Shown here piece after piece: positions 45,315 to 53,909 of a stretch of DNA of 64,000 nt. The translations under genes and the position numbers were made by a program. A model generated the notes under the pieces. It was not told the DNA's origin, searched no databases, and worked only from the letters and a program-made list of their open reading frames with translations. The stretch covers positions 6,531,519-6,595,518 of the forward strand of contig NZ_KB911581.1 of the NCBI RefSeq assembly GCF_000383595.1, given 5' to 3'. The stretch comes from Streptomyces bottropensis ATCC 25435 (lineage in GTDB: Bacteria; Actinomycetota; Actinomycetes; Streptomycetales; Streptomycetaceae). How positions within the stretch are numbered: the stretch's first letter is position 1; every line of letters starts with the position of its first letter.

Positions 45315-46415
45315 ATGCCTTCCATCGCCTGCATTCCTTCGGTACCGGCGCCGGGGGACGCCGCCGATCTGCGCGAGCGCGCACGCGGGGCCATGCTCGG
45401 GCTCGCTGTCGGGGACGCGCTGGGGGCGCCCGCCGAGAACATGAAACCCTCCGAGATCCGCGCACGCTGGGGGCGCATCACGGGGTACGTGGCCGAGCAC
45501 CCCTCGGGCACGGACGACACCGAGTACGCCATCTTCTCCGGGCTGCTGCTGGCCCGGCACGGCTCGGCGCTCACCGTCACGCATGTGGAGACGGCCTGGC
45601 ACCAATGGATCGCGGACCGGGACGAGGGCCCCTTCCGGGGCGCCGGCTTCAGCGAACGCGGCACCCTGGAGAACCTCCGCCGGGGCCTCGCCGCCCCCAT
45701 CTCCGCGCAGCACCGGCACGCCTGGAGCGACGGACTGGCCATGCGCGCGGCCCCCTTCGGCGTCTTCGCCTCGGGCCGCCCGGCGGAGGCAGCCCGTCTG
45801 GTCGCCGTCGACGGGTCGGTCAGCCACGACGGCGAGGGCATCTACGGCGGCCAGGCGGTCGCGGCCGGGGTGGCGGCGGCGATGGCGGGCGCCCCCACGA
45901 TCGCCGTGGTCGCGTCGGCCCTCGCCGTGGTCCCGGACGACTCCTGGACGGCCCGGTCCCTGCGCCGGGCGGTCGCGGTCGCCCACCGCGGCGAGCGCGC
46001 GGTCCGCTCCGCCGTGGTCATCGGCGGCTATCCCTGGACCGACCTGGCCCCCGAGGCCGTCGCCCTCGCCTTCGGCGCCTACGCGGCGGCCGACGGCGAC
46101 TTCACCGAGTCGGTGCTGACGGCGGTCAACATGGGCCGCGACGCCGACACGACCGCCGCCGTCGCCGGCGCGCTGGCCGGGGCGACCCGGGGCGCGTCCT
46201 CGATCCCGCCCGAGTGGGCGGCGGCCATCGGCCCGGCGCGAGGCAGCTGCCTTCCCTCCATGGCCGGCCACCACGTCCTCGACGTGGCCGAACTCCTGGT
46301 CCCCGGCGAGGGCGGCAAGTGGGCCACCGCCACCGCGAGCCCCCTCCCCCACGACGAGCGCCCCCCGACCGCCTTCACCCTGGCCCCGCCCACCCGACCG
46401 GAGACCCTCTCATGA
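45315..46415 (+). CDS. ADP-ribosylglycohydrolase-family protein 1
   Basis: A 366-residue ARH-fold protein. It opens with ARGAMLGLAVGDALGAPAENM, the first metal motif is T66-D67-D68-T69 in SGTDDTEYAIFSGLLL, and the second, NMGRDADTTAAVAGALAGA, supplies the Asp pair of the binuclear Mg site. The family removes ADP-ribose from protein (DraG, ARH1, ARH3) or hydrolyses related small molecules. All metal residues are present, so activity is likely. It is the first gene of a chain of six overlapping genes; its stop overlaps the next start (ATGA). Confidence 0.88.
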   Translation: MPSIACIPSVPAPGDAADLRERARGAMLGLAVGDALGAPAENMKPSEIRARWGRITGYVAEHPSGTDDTEYAIFSGLLLARHGSALTVTHVETAWHQWIADRDEGPFRGAGFSERGTLENLRRGLAAPISAQHRHAWSDGLAMRAAPFGVFASGRPAEAARLVAVDGSVSHDGEGIYGGQAVAAGVAAAMAGAPTIAVVASALAVVPDDSWTARSLRRAVAVAHRGERAVRSAVVIGGYPWTDLAPEAVALAFGAYAAADGDFTESVLTAVNMGRDADTTAAVAGALAGATRGASSIPPEWAAAIGPARGSCLPSMAGHHVLDVAELLVPGEGGKWATATASPLPHDERPPTAFTLAPPTRPETLS

Positions 46416-47902
46416 CCCCACCGACACCGTGGGACGAGACAACACCCACGGCTCCCTCGACGGAGGACGACGACACGCGGCGCACGGCGACGCCGACGGG
46501 TACACCGACGGGTACGCCGACGGCGGACGAGGAGCTCGCGCTCACGCCCGCGCACACGCCGCGCGACGAGCCCGCGCTCACGCCCGCCCACCCGCCGCAC
46601 GAGCACCCCGGGACGGGGTCACCCACCCCCACCCCCGAACCCGCGGTCACCGTCGCCGTCGGCGAGGTCCCCGCGCAGGGGCCGCCCGCCCCCGACGACG
46701 AGATTCGCACGCACCGCGCGGGCGGCCGGACCGACCCGGCCGCAGGCGCGGCCGAGGACGATATGACGCCGCGCCCCCCGCGGGGCTCCCGCATCGAGGG
46801 CCTCCTGCTCGGCCTCGCCGCGGGCGACGCCGCCGGCTGGCCCGCCGCCCGGCACCGGGCCGCCCGCATGCCGGAGTGGACCCGCCGTCTCACCCGTGAG
46901 CTGGACACCTTCGCCGAGCAGAACGCCACCACCACCCTCCCGGTCCCCATCGCCCTCAACCAGCCCCCCGAGCCCCTGCGCCTCGGCCCCTCCGACGACG
47001 CGGAATGGGCGGCCTTCGCCGCGGAGGCCCTGCTGCGCGCCGGCGACGCCGCCGCCCTCGGCGACCTCAGCCTGGAACGCCGCACCCGCGCCTCGATCGA
47101 CCTCTCCTGGAACGCCGTGGCCAGCGAGATCGCCGCAGCCGCCGAACGCGCCCCCGAGGTCGAGTCCGCCGTGCTCCCGCTGCGCGCCCGTATCTCCGTG
47201 CGCGCCGGCCTCGGCAACCTGGCCACCGGCCTGCGCCCACCGGCCACCGGCCACGACAACCCGCACTACTTCGACGACGCGGCCTGCGTACGGGCCTGCG
47301 TGCTCGCCGCGGCCCACCCCGGCGACCCCCGACGCGCCGCCGATCTCGCCGAGTTCGACGCCCGCTACACCCAGGACGGCGACGGCGTGCACGGCGCACG
47401 CGCGATGGCCGCCGCGCTCGCGCTGGCGCTCGTCGGCGCGAACGTCGACGACTGCGCGGCGGCGGCCCTGGCCGAACTCCCCGCCGAGACGGAGATCGGC
47501 CGCAACGCCCGCCATGCCCTGGACCTCGCCCACCGCCACAGGGAAGAGGGAACTTTCGCTCTGGTCCCGCTCCTGGAGCACCAGATCGTCGACCACGTCT
47601 ACAGCTACGGCATCGCCGCCGCCGAAACCGTCCCCGTGGCACTCGCCCTGGCCACCGCCGCCGAGGGCCGGATCGCCGAGGCGGTCCCCGCCGCCGCCTG
47701 CCTCTCCCGCGTCGCCGACTCCGCCCCCGCCCTCGCCGGCGCCCTGACCGGCGCGCTCGGCGGCGCCGCCGCCATCCCCGACTCCTGGCGGAACGCCTGC
47801 CGCACCCTCTCCGGGTGCGCCCTCCCCCGCCTCACCGGCACCGATCTCGTACACCTCGCCGAACTTCTCGCAACCACGGAACTCGCCACCCCCGGAGGAT
47901 GA
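46412..47902 (+). CDS. ADP-ribosylglycohydrolase-family protein 2, degenerate metal site
   Basis: A 496-residue protein. Residues 1-120 are low-complexity Pro/Thr/Asp/Glu-rich sequence with short repeats (TPTGTPTGTPT, ALTPAH twice). From about 126 (SRIEGLLLGLAAGDAAGWP) the ARH fold follows. Where relatives have TDDT it has SDDAEW (194-199), and where they have GRDADT it has LSRVADS in AACLSRVADSAPALAGALTGAL. Loss of several metal ligands predicts an inactive or altered enzyme, perhaps a regulatory or binding subunit. Start and stop are tightly coupled on the upstream side; seven bases separate it from the next gene. Confidence 0.82.
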   Translation: MTPPTPWDETTPTAPSTEDDDTRRTATPTGTPTGTPTADEELALTPAHTPRDEPALTPAHPPHEHPGTGSPTPTPEPAVTVAVGEVPAQGPPAPDDEIRTHRAGGRTDPAAGAAEDDMTPRPPRGSRIEGLLLGLAAGDAAGWPAARHRAARMPEWTRRLTRELDTFAEQNATTTLPVPIALNQPPEPLRLGPSDDAEWAAFAAEALLRAGDAAALGDLSLERRTRASIDLSWNAVASEIAAAAERAPEVESAVLPLRARISVRAGLGNLATGLRPPATGHDNPHYFDDAACVRACVLAAAHPGDPRRAADLAEFDARYTQDGDGVHGARAMAAALALALVGANVDDCAAAALAELPAETEIGRNARHALDLAHRHREEGTFALVPLLEHQIVDHVYSYGIAAAETVPVALALATAAEGRIAEAVPAAACLSRVADSAPALAGALTGALGGAAAIPDSWRNACRTLSGCALPRLTGTDLVHLAELLATTELATPGG

Positions 47903-47909
47903 TTCGGGC

Positions 47910-49076
47910 ATGACGCCCTCGAAGGAACCCCCCACCGCAGTGACCCTCGAAGAACGCATCACCGGCGCCCTGGTCGGCGCCGCCGTCGGCGACGCGCTCG
48001 GCGGCCCGGTCGAGGGCTACAGCCCGGAGCAGATCGCCGAGCGCCACGGCGGCCGCGTCCATGGCGTCGTCGGCCCCTGGAACGGCGACGACTGGCGCAC
48101 CGCCCGCCCCATCGCGCCGTACCACAAGGGCGACGGCCACGTCACCGACGACACCCTGATGACCCACGCGCTGATCCGGGTGTACGACCGCGTACGCGAC
48201 CACCTGGACGCCTACGCCGTCGCCGAGCACCTGGTGCCCGACATGATGACGACCCCGCGCTGGATCCCCGAACTGGAGGCGGAGGCCCTCCCCCTGCAGC
48301 GGGTCTTCCTCGCCGAGAAGTGGCTGGTGGCCCGGATCCACTACGGCCACGTCGACCCGCGCGAGGCCGGCACCGGCAACATCGTCAACTGCGGCGCCGC
48401 GATGTACATGGCCCCGGTCGGCCTCGTCAACGCGGCCGATCCGCCCGGCGCGTACGCCGAGGCGCTCGACATCGCGGGCGCCCACCAGTCGTCGTACGGC
48501 AGGGAGGCGGCGGGCGTGTTCGCGGCGGGAGTCGCGGCGGCGTGCACGCCGGGCGCGACCGCCGAGTCGGTGATCGAGACGTGCCTGGCCCTGGCGAAGG
48601 ACGGCACCCGCGCGGCGATCGAGGCCGTGTGCGAAGTGGCCGCCCCCCTCAGGGACTTCGAGTCGGCGCTCCGGCCGCTCCGCGAGGCGGTGGCCCCGTT
48701 CGACACGGTCGGCCCGGACTACCGCGCCCCCTCGCTGGGCGCCCGCCGCCCCTCCCGCCTGCACGCCATCGAGGAACTCCCCATCGCCCTCGGCATGTTG
48801 CTGGTGGCCCGCGGCGACTACCGCCACGCGGTCCTGGGTTCGGTGAACTACGGACGCGACTGCGACTCGATCGCCACGATGGCGGGTGCCCTCGCGGGCG
48901 CGCTGGGCTCGGAGATCCCGTCCGACTGGGCCAAGACCGTGGCGGAGGCCAGCCGCCTGGACCTGCACGCGCCGGCCACGACCCTGGCGGAGGTCGCCCG
49001 CCGGATCCACGCGCAGGACGTACGCCGCCGCCGGGCCCACGAGTCCGCCTTCGCCGCGCTGGCCTCGATCCGGTGA
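47910..49076 (+). CDS. ADP-ribosylglycohydrolase-family protein 3
   Basis: A 388-residue ARH-family protein. LEERITGALVGAAVGDALGGPVEGYSPEQI at the N-terminus, first metal motif T79-D80-D81-T82 in GHVTDDTLMTHALI, and second NYGRDCDSIATMAGALAGALG. Catalytic residues are intact. It contains extra segments around GTGNIVNCGAAMYMAPVGLVNAADPPGAY, seen in the ARH subgroup near crystallin J1. It begins with ATG seven bases after the previous stop and ends in a GTGA overlap with paralogue 4. Confidence 0.88.
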   Translation: MTPSKEPPTAVTLEERITGALVGAAVGDALGGPVEGYSPEQIAERHGGRVHGVVGPWNGDDWRTARPIAPYHKGDGHVTDDTLMTHALIRVYDRVRDHLDAYAVAEHLVPDMMTTPRWIPELEAEALPLQRVFLAEKWLVARIHYGHVDPREAGTGNIVNCGAAMYMAPVGLVNAADPPGAYAEALDIAGAHQSSYGREAAGVFAAGVAAACTPGATAESVIETCLALAKDGTRAAIEAVCEVAAPLRDFESALRPLREAVAPFDTVGPDYRAPSLGARRPSRLHAIEELPIALGMLLVARGDYRHAVLGSVNYGRDCDSIATMAGALAGALGSEIPSDWAKTVAEASRLDLHAPATTLAEVARRIHAQDVRRRRAHESAFAALASIR

Positions 49077-50479
49077 CCCCCCTGGCCCCCCTCCGTCTCA
49101 CCTGGGTCCAGCCGGAGGATCTTCTCGGTCACGAACTCCACCAGGCGGTACAGGACGGCCGTGCGCCCTCGGCCGTCGCGGCCCGCTGGCGCGCGGCCGG
49201 CGGCCCCCCGGCGCCCCTCCGCGCCGGCGCCTCCCCCCAGCGGGTCTCCCGCTACCTGCGGCAACTCGCCGAGGACCTGCTGGACGAACTGGCGGACCTG
49301 CCGAGCGGGTTGCGGGAGGTGGAGCCGACGGACCTGAGCGGGATCAAGGCGCTCTGCCCGAACTGGCCGGCGCCCCCGTCCGCCCCCGGCGCCCCGCCCG
49401 CACCACCCCGCCCCACCCCGGCCGCGTACCTCCCCCGTCTGGAAGCCGCCTGGCTCGGCCGCGCCGTCGGCTGCCTCCTCGGCAAACCCGTCGAGAAGCT
49501 CCCCCTGTCCGCGATCCGCGCGCTCGCGAGGGCCGCCGGCAACTGGCCCCTCACCACCTGGTTCACCGCCCGCGGCGTCCCCGCGGAACTCCTCACCGCC
49601 CACCCCTGGAACCGTCGCTCGGCCCCCACCTCCCTCGCCGAGAACATCGACGGCATGCCCGAGGACGACGACCTCAACTACCCCCTGCTGAACCTCCTCC
49701 TACTCAGCCGCCACGGCCGCGACTTCACCACCACCGACGTGGCCACGCTCTGGCTCGCCGAACTCCCCGCGGGCCGCACCTTCACCGCCGAACGCGTCGC
49801 CTACCGCAACCTCCTCAGCGGCGTCGAGCCCCCGCACACCGCCCGCCACCGCAACCCGTTCCGCGAATGGATCGGCGCCCTGATCCGCGCCGACGTCCAC
49901 GGCTGGACCAACCCCGGCGACCCGGCCGGCGCGGCCGAACAGGCTCACCGCGACGCCACCCTCACCCACACCGCGAACGGCGTCCACGCGGCGATGTTCG
50001 TCGCGGCCACCATCGCGGAAGCGGCCACCGGCACCCACGACATCCACCACTGCCTGCGCACCGGCCTCACGGTCGTGCCCCCGGACTCCCGCCTGGCGAA
50101 GGCGATCCGCCACGCCCTGCGACTGGCCACCGCCCACCGCGACTTCGACACGGTCGTCGACGAACTCCACGCCACCTACGCCGACCACCACTGGGTCCAC
50201 GTCCTGCCCAACACGGCCCTGCTCACCGCCGCCCTCACCCACGCCGACGGCGACTTCACGGCCTCCATCTGCCGCGCGGTGTCCGGCGGTTGGGACACCG
50301 ACTCCAACGGCGCGACGGCGGGCAGCATCGCCGGCCTGCTCGCCGGCTCCCCGGACGCGCTCCCCGAGCGCTGGACGGCCCCCCTCAAGAACCGCCTGGC
50401 CACCTCGATCGCCGACTTCAACGGCACCGGCTTCGACACCCTGGCCCACCTCACCCTCCGGGAGATCCCCCACCCATGA
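49073..50479 (+). CDS. ADP-ribosylglycohydrolase-family protein 4 with N-terminal extension
   Basis: A 468-residue protein. The first 120 residues are an unrecognised helical region (EDLLGHELHQAVQDGRAPSAVAARW, YLRQLAEDLLDELADL) and a Pro-rich linker. The ARH domain starts at ARLEAAWLGRAVGCLLGKPVEKLP (about 122) with metal motif MPEDDDLNYPLLNLLLL and the C-terminal SGGWDTDSNGATAGSIAGLLAG, both Asp pairs kept. The EDDD variant of TDDT resembles larger ARH proteins. GTG 49073 overlaps the previous stop and its own stop overlaps the CoA transferase ATG. Confidence 0.85.
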   Translation: MTPLAPLRLTWVQPEDLLGHELHQAVQDGRAPSAVAARWRAAGGPPAPLRAGASPQRVSRYLRQLAEDLLDELADLPSGLREVEPTDLSGIKALCPNWPAPPSAPGAPPAPPRPTPAAYLPRLEAAWLGRAVGCLLGKPVEKLPLSAIRALARAAGNWPLTTWFTARGVPAELLTAHPWNRRSAPTSLAENIDGMPEDDDLNYPLLNLLLLSRHGRDFTTTDVATLWLAELPAGRTFTAERVAYRNLLSGVEPPHTARHRNPFREWIGALIRADVHGWTNPGDPAGAAEQAHRDATLTHTANGVHAAMFVAATIAEAATGTHDIHHCLRTGLTVVPPDSRLAKAIRHALRLATAHRDFDTVVDELHATYADHHWVHVLPNTALLTAALTHADGDFTASICRAVSGGWDTDSNGATAGSIAGLLAGSPDALPERWTAPLKNRLATSIADFNGTGFDTLAHLTLREIPHP

Positions 50480-51675
50480 CCGAGGCGTACGACCCCCCGC
50501 TCTCCCACCTCCGCGTCCTCGACCTCGCCACCCTCTTCGCCGGTCCCCTCGCCGCCACGATGCTCGGCGACTTCGGCGCGGAGGTCATCAAGGTCGAGCA
50601 CCCCACGAAGCCGGACCCGTCCCGCGGCCACGGCCCCTCGAAGAACGGCGTGGGCCTGTGGTGGAAACTGCTGGGCCGCAACAAGCGCACCCTGACGCTG
50701 AACCTCTCCACCCCCGGCGGCCGGGACACCCTGCTGCGCCTGGCCGCCACCGCCGACGTGGTCATCGAGAACTTCCGCCCCGGCACCCTGGAGAAGTGGG
50801 GCCTCGGCTGGAAGGAACTGTCGACGGTGAACCCCCGCCTGGTCCTCGCCCGGGTCACCGGCTTCGGTCAGTTCGGCCCGTACGCGCACCGCCCCGGCTT
50901 CGGCACGCTCGCCGAGGCGATGAGCGGCTTCGCCGCGATCACCGGCGAGCCGGACGCCCCACCGGTCCTGCCCCCCTTCGGCCTCGCCGACTCGATCGCG
51001 GGACTGGCGACGGCGTACGCGGTGATGACCGCCCTCGCCGCGCGTGACCGGACCGGCGAGGGGCAGACGGTCGACATGGCGATCATCGAGCCGATCCTCA
51101 CCGTCCTCGGCCCCCAACCCCTCTGGTACGACCAGCTCGGCCATGTCCAGTCCCGCACCGGCAACCGCTCCGCCAACAACGCTCCCCGCAACACCTACCG
51201 CACGGCGGACGGCTCCTGGGTGGCCGTCTCCACCTCCGCCCAGTCGATCGCGGAACGGGTGATGCGCCTGGTCGGCCGCCCCGAGCTGATCGACGAGCCC
51301 TGGTTCGCGTCCGGGGCGGAGCGGGCCCGCCACACTGACGTCCTGGACGAGGCGGTCGGCGCGTGGATCGCCCGCCGCACCCGCGAGGAGGTCATCGATG
51401 TGTTCGAGAAGGCGGAGGCGGCCGTCGCCCCGATCCAGGACATCACCGACGTGATGGCCGACCCCCAGTACCGGGCCCTGGACACCGTCACCACCGTGGA
51501 CGACCCCGATCTCGGACCGCTGCGCATGCAGAACGTCCTCTTCCGGCTCTCCGACACGCCCGGCTCGATCCGCTGGGCGGGCCGCGCCCACGGCGCCGAC
51601 ACGGACTCGGTCCTCACCGAACTGGGCCTGTCGGACACGGACATCGAGACCCTCCGCAAGGAGGGCGCCCTGTGA
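50476..51675 (+). CDS. Family III (CaiB/Frc) CoA transferase
   Basis: A 399-residue family III CoA transferase. It starts with LSHLRVLDLATLFAGPLAATMLGDFGAEVIKVE and has VIENFRPGTLEKWGLG and the GFG-type loop RVTGFGQFGPYAHRPGFGTLAEAMSG. The catalytic Asp of formyl-CoA transferase (in GQxVxxSMxD) corresponds to Glu205 in GQTVDMAIIEPI, as in the subgroup annotated as citramalate or mesaconate CoA-transferases. The neighbouring CitE-like gene favours a carboxylic-acid activation and cleavage route. Overlaps its neighbours on both sides. Confidence 0.9.
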   Translation: MTEAYDPPLSHLRVLDLATLFAGPLAATMLGDFGAEVIKVEHPTKPDPSRGHGPSKNGVGLWWKLLGRNKRTLTLNLSTPGGRDTLLRLAATADVVIENFRPGTLEKWGLGWKELSTVNPRLVLARVTGFGQFGPYAHRPGFGTLAEAMSGFAAITGEPDAPPVLPPFGLADSIAGLATAYAVMTALAARDRTGEGQTVDMAIIEPILTVLGPQPLWYDQLGHVQSRTGNRSANNAPRNTYRTADGSWVAVSTSAQSIAERVMRLVGRPELIDEPWFASGAERARHTDVLDEAVGAWIARRTREEVIDVFEKAEAAVAPIQDITDVMADPQYRALDTVTTVDDPDLGPLRMQNVLFRLSDTPGSIRWAGRAHGADTDSVLTELGLSDTDIETLRKEGAL

Positions 51676-52511
51676 ACCCCATCCCCCTGACCTGGCTGTA
51701 CGCCCCCGGCGACCGTCCGGAGGTGGTCACCAAGGCCCTGGCCTCCGGCGCGGACGTGGTGATCGTGGACCTGGAGGACGCGGTGGCCCCGGAGCGCAAG
51801 GCCTACGCCCGCGCGGCCACGGCCGACCTGCTCTCGGCCCCGCCCCCCGTGCCCGTCCACGTACGGGTGAACGCTCTGCACACCCCGGACGCCGAACAGG
51901 ACCTCAAGGCCCTCTCGCCCCTGCTCGGCCTGTCGGGGCTCCGCCTCCCGAAGGTCACCTCCCCCGCCGAGGTCACCGCCGTCGCGGAGGGGACCGCTCA
52001 CGCGGAAGGGGGCCCGATCCCTCTGTACGCCCTCCTCGAATCGGCCCTGGGCGTGGAACGCGCCTACGACATCGCCACCGCGCATCCCGCGCTGCGCGGC
52101 ATGGCGCTGGGCGAGGCGGACCTCCGCGCCGACCTGGCCGTCCACCACGACCGGGCCCTCGACTGGCCCCGCTCCCGGGTGGTCCTCGCGGCGCGCGCGG
52201 CGGGCCTCCCCTCACCGGCCCAGTCGATCCACCCGGACATCAGGGACCTCGAAGGCCTGGCCGTCTCCTGTGCGCACGGCCGCGCCCTCGGCTTCCTGGG
52301 CCGCGCCGCCATCCACCCCCGCCAGCTCCCGGTCATCGAGCGCGCCTACGCCCCCACCCCGCAGGAGGTGGAATCGGCCGAGGAGACCCTCAGAGCCGCG
52401 ACCACCACCCCCGGCGCCCAGGCCCTCCCCGACGGCCGCTTCGTCGACCCGGCCGTGGTGGCCGCCGCCCAGAGAACCCTGACCTTGGCCAACCGCCCCA
52501 CCAGACACTGA
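51672..52511 (+). CDS. CitE-like acyl-CoA lyase (HpcH/HpaI family)
   Basis: A 279-residue CitE-like lyase/thioesterase. PLTWLYAPGDRPEVVTKALASGADVVIVDLEDAVAPERKAYAR shows the family start, with Asp/Glu of the metal site; RVN, LPKV and LYALLESALGVERAYDIATAHP carry the other metal/CoA residues. LGEADLRADL and QSIHPDIRDLEGL and FLGRAAIHPRQLPVI complete the fold. Candidates are malyl-, citramalyl- or methylmalyl-CoA lyases or thioesterases. Together with the CoA transferase it could convert a dicarboxylate to acetyl-CoA and a keto acid. GTG 51672 overlaps the transferase stop; it ends the operon. Confidence 0.87.
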   Translation: MNPIPLTWLYAPGDRPEVVTKALASGADVVIVDLEDAVAPERKAYARAATADLLSAPPPVPVHVRVNALHTPDAEQDLKALSPLLGLSGLRLPKVTSPAEVTAVAEGTAHAEGGPIPLYALLESALGVERAYDIATAHPALRGMALGEADLRADLAVHHDRALDWPRSRVVLAARAAGLPSPAQSIHPDIRDLEGLAVSCAHGRALGFLGRAAIHPRQLPVIERAYAPTPQEVESAEETLRAATTTPGAQALPDGRFVDPAVVAAAQRTLTLANRPTRH

Positions 52512-52725
52512 CACCCACGTGCCGCGTGGTTCCCCGCGCCCCGACGCCGTTCAGACTCGCGGGGTCGGCGTCCAACCTGCCGGGGCCGAGGCCTCCGGCC
52601 CGCAGGCCTGGTTCTTCAGGGGCGCCGGGAACTGCGCGAGAAGCCCCATCGAAGCCGCAGCAGCCCCGAACCCAAAGCGCCCACCCGCCCCCTTAGGGGC
52701 AGATGGGTGCTCGAACAACTACGGG
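52512..52725. repeat. Streptomyces-type intergenic repeats with a GCCCC/GGGGC hairpin
   Basis: Between convergent citE-like and lgt genes the sequence holds GGGGCGCCGGGAACTGCGCG at about 52620 and ACCCAAAGCGCCCACCCGCC at about 52670, words I recall as widespread intergenic repeats of Streptomyces, and an inverted echo GTGGTTCCCCGCGCCCC at 52525. A hairpin GCCCC (52686-52690) / GGGGC (52695-52699), flanked by CACCC and GGGTG, lies 26 bases after lgt and probably ends both transcripts. Confidence 0.72.
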
Positions 52726-53781
52726 TCAGCTCTTCTCCGCGGACTCGGCCTTCTTCCCGACCACGGGGTCGGAGACTTCCGCATCCTTCTTCTTCTCGAC
52801 GTCCTCGACGCTCTTGTCCTCGACGCTCTTGCCCTTGACGCTCTTGGCGTCCTTGACGTCGTCGACATCCTTCGCGTCGGTCTTCCCCGAGGCCTCCGCC
52901 GACTCCGAGTCCCCGTCGTCCTTCCGGTCCACCGCGGCGGCGCCCTCGTCCCCGTTCCCGTCGGAGACGCCCGGCTCGACGACCTCTTCCCGCCCCGGCC
53001 GCTTCCGCGCCGACAGGACCAGATAGATCACCGCGAGGACGAAGACGAGCAGCGCGGTCCAGTTGTTCAGGCGCAGCCCGAGGATGTGGTGGGCCTCGTC
53101 GACCCGCATGTACTCGATCCAGAACCGCCCGACGCAGTACGAGGCGACGTACAGCGCGAACGCCCGCCCGTGCCCGAGGGTGAAGCGACGGTCCGCCCAG
53201 ATGACGAGGAGCGCGACGCCGATGCACCACAGCGACTCGTAGAGGAAGGTCGGGTGGTACGTGCCCGGCAGCCGTCCGTCCGTGGAGGAGGTGATCTCCA
53301 CGGCCCACGGGAGATCGGTCGGCTTGCCGTACAGCTCCTGGTTGAACCAGTTGCCCCACCGCCCGATCGCCTGCGCGAGGGCGATGCCGGGCGCGACGGC
53401 GTCGGCGTACGCGGGCAGCGGGATCCCGCGCCGGCGACAGCCGATCCACGCACCCACCGCGCCGAGCGCGATCGCGCCCCAGATACCGAGCCCGCCCTCC
53501 CAGACCTTGAAGGCGTCGACCCAGTCACGGCCCTCGCTGAAGTACAGCTCGTAGTCCGTGATCACGTGGTAGAGCCGCCCGCCGACCAGGCCGAAGGGCA
53601 CGGCCCAGACGGCGATGTCGGCGATCGTGCCGGCCTGTCCGCCCCGGGCGACCCAGCGTTTGTTGCCGAGCCAGACGGCTACGAAGACACCGATGATGAT
53701 GCAGAAGGCGTAGCCGCGCAGCGGGACGGGACCGAGGTAGAGCACCCCGCGCGACGGGCTGGGAATGTAGGCAAGTTCCAT
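52726..53781 (-). CDS. lgt: Prolipoprotein diacylglyceryl transferase
   Basis: A 351-residue Lgt, which adds diacylglycerol to the lipobox Cys of prolipoproteins. Seven membrane segments; the signature GRWGNWFNQELYGKPT with catalytic Arg, FKVWEGGLGIWGA and HPTFLYESLW. The enzyme ends near SARKRPG. After it come about 80 residues of highly charged Asp/Lys/Glu/Ser-rich sequence with short repeats (KSVEDKSVEDVEKKKD), common as a C-terminal extension in actinobacterial Lgt. ATG 53781 gives the conserved start MELAYIPSPS. Confidence 0.94.
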   Translation of the reverse strand: MELAYIPSPSRGVLYLGPVPLRGYAFCIIIGVFVAVWLGNKRWVARGGQAGTIADIAVWAVPFGLVGGRLYHVITDYELYFSEGRDWVDAFKVWEGGLGIWGAIALGAVGAWIGCRRRGIPLPAYADAVAPGIALAQAIGRWGNWFNQELYGKPTDLPWAVEITSSTDGRLPGTYHPTFLYESLWCIGVALLVIWADRRFTLGHGRAFALYVASYCVGRFWIEYMRVDEAHHILGLRLNNWTALLVFVLAVIYLVLSARKRPGREEVVEPGVSDGNGDEGAAAVDRKDDGDSESAEASGKTDAKDVDDVKDAKSVKGKSVEDKSVEDVEKKKDAEVSDPVVGKKAESAEKS

Positions 53782-53909
53782 GGCAGGGTCGACGCTACCC
53801 TGTCGGGCCCGGCCGACGGCGGGCGGCCCGGCAACGGGTCCATAACGCCGTGTCACCTCTGGCGCGACGCCTCACCGCCCCCGGCAGCCCCTCGGCTCAC
53901 ACGCCGCTC

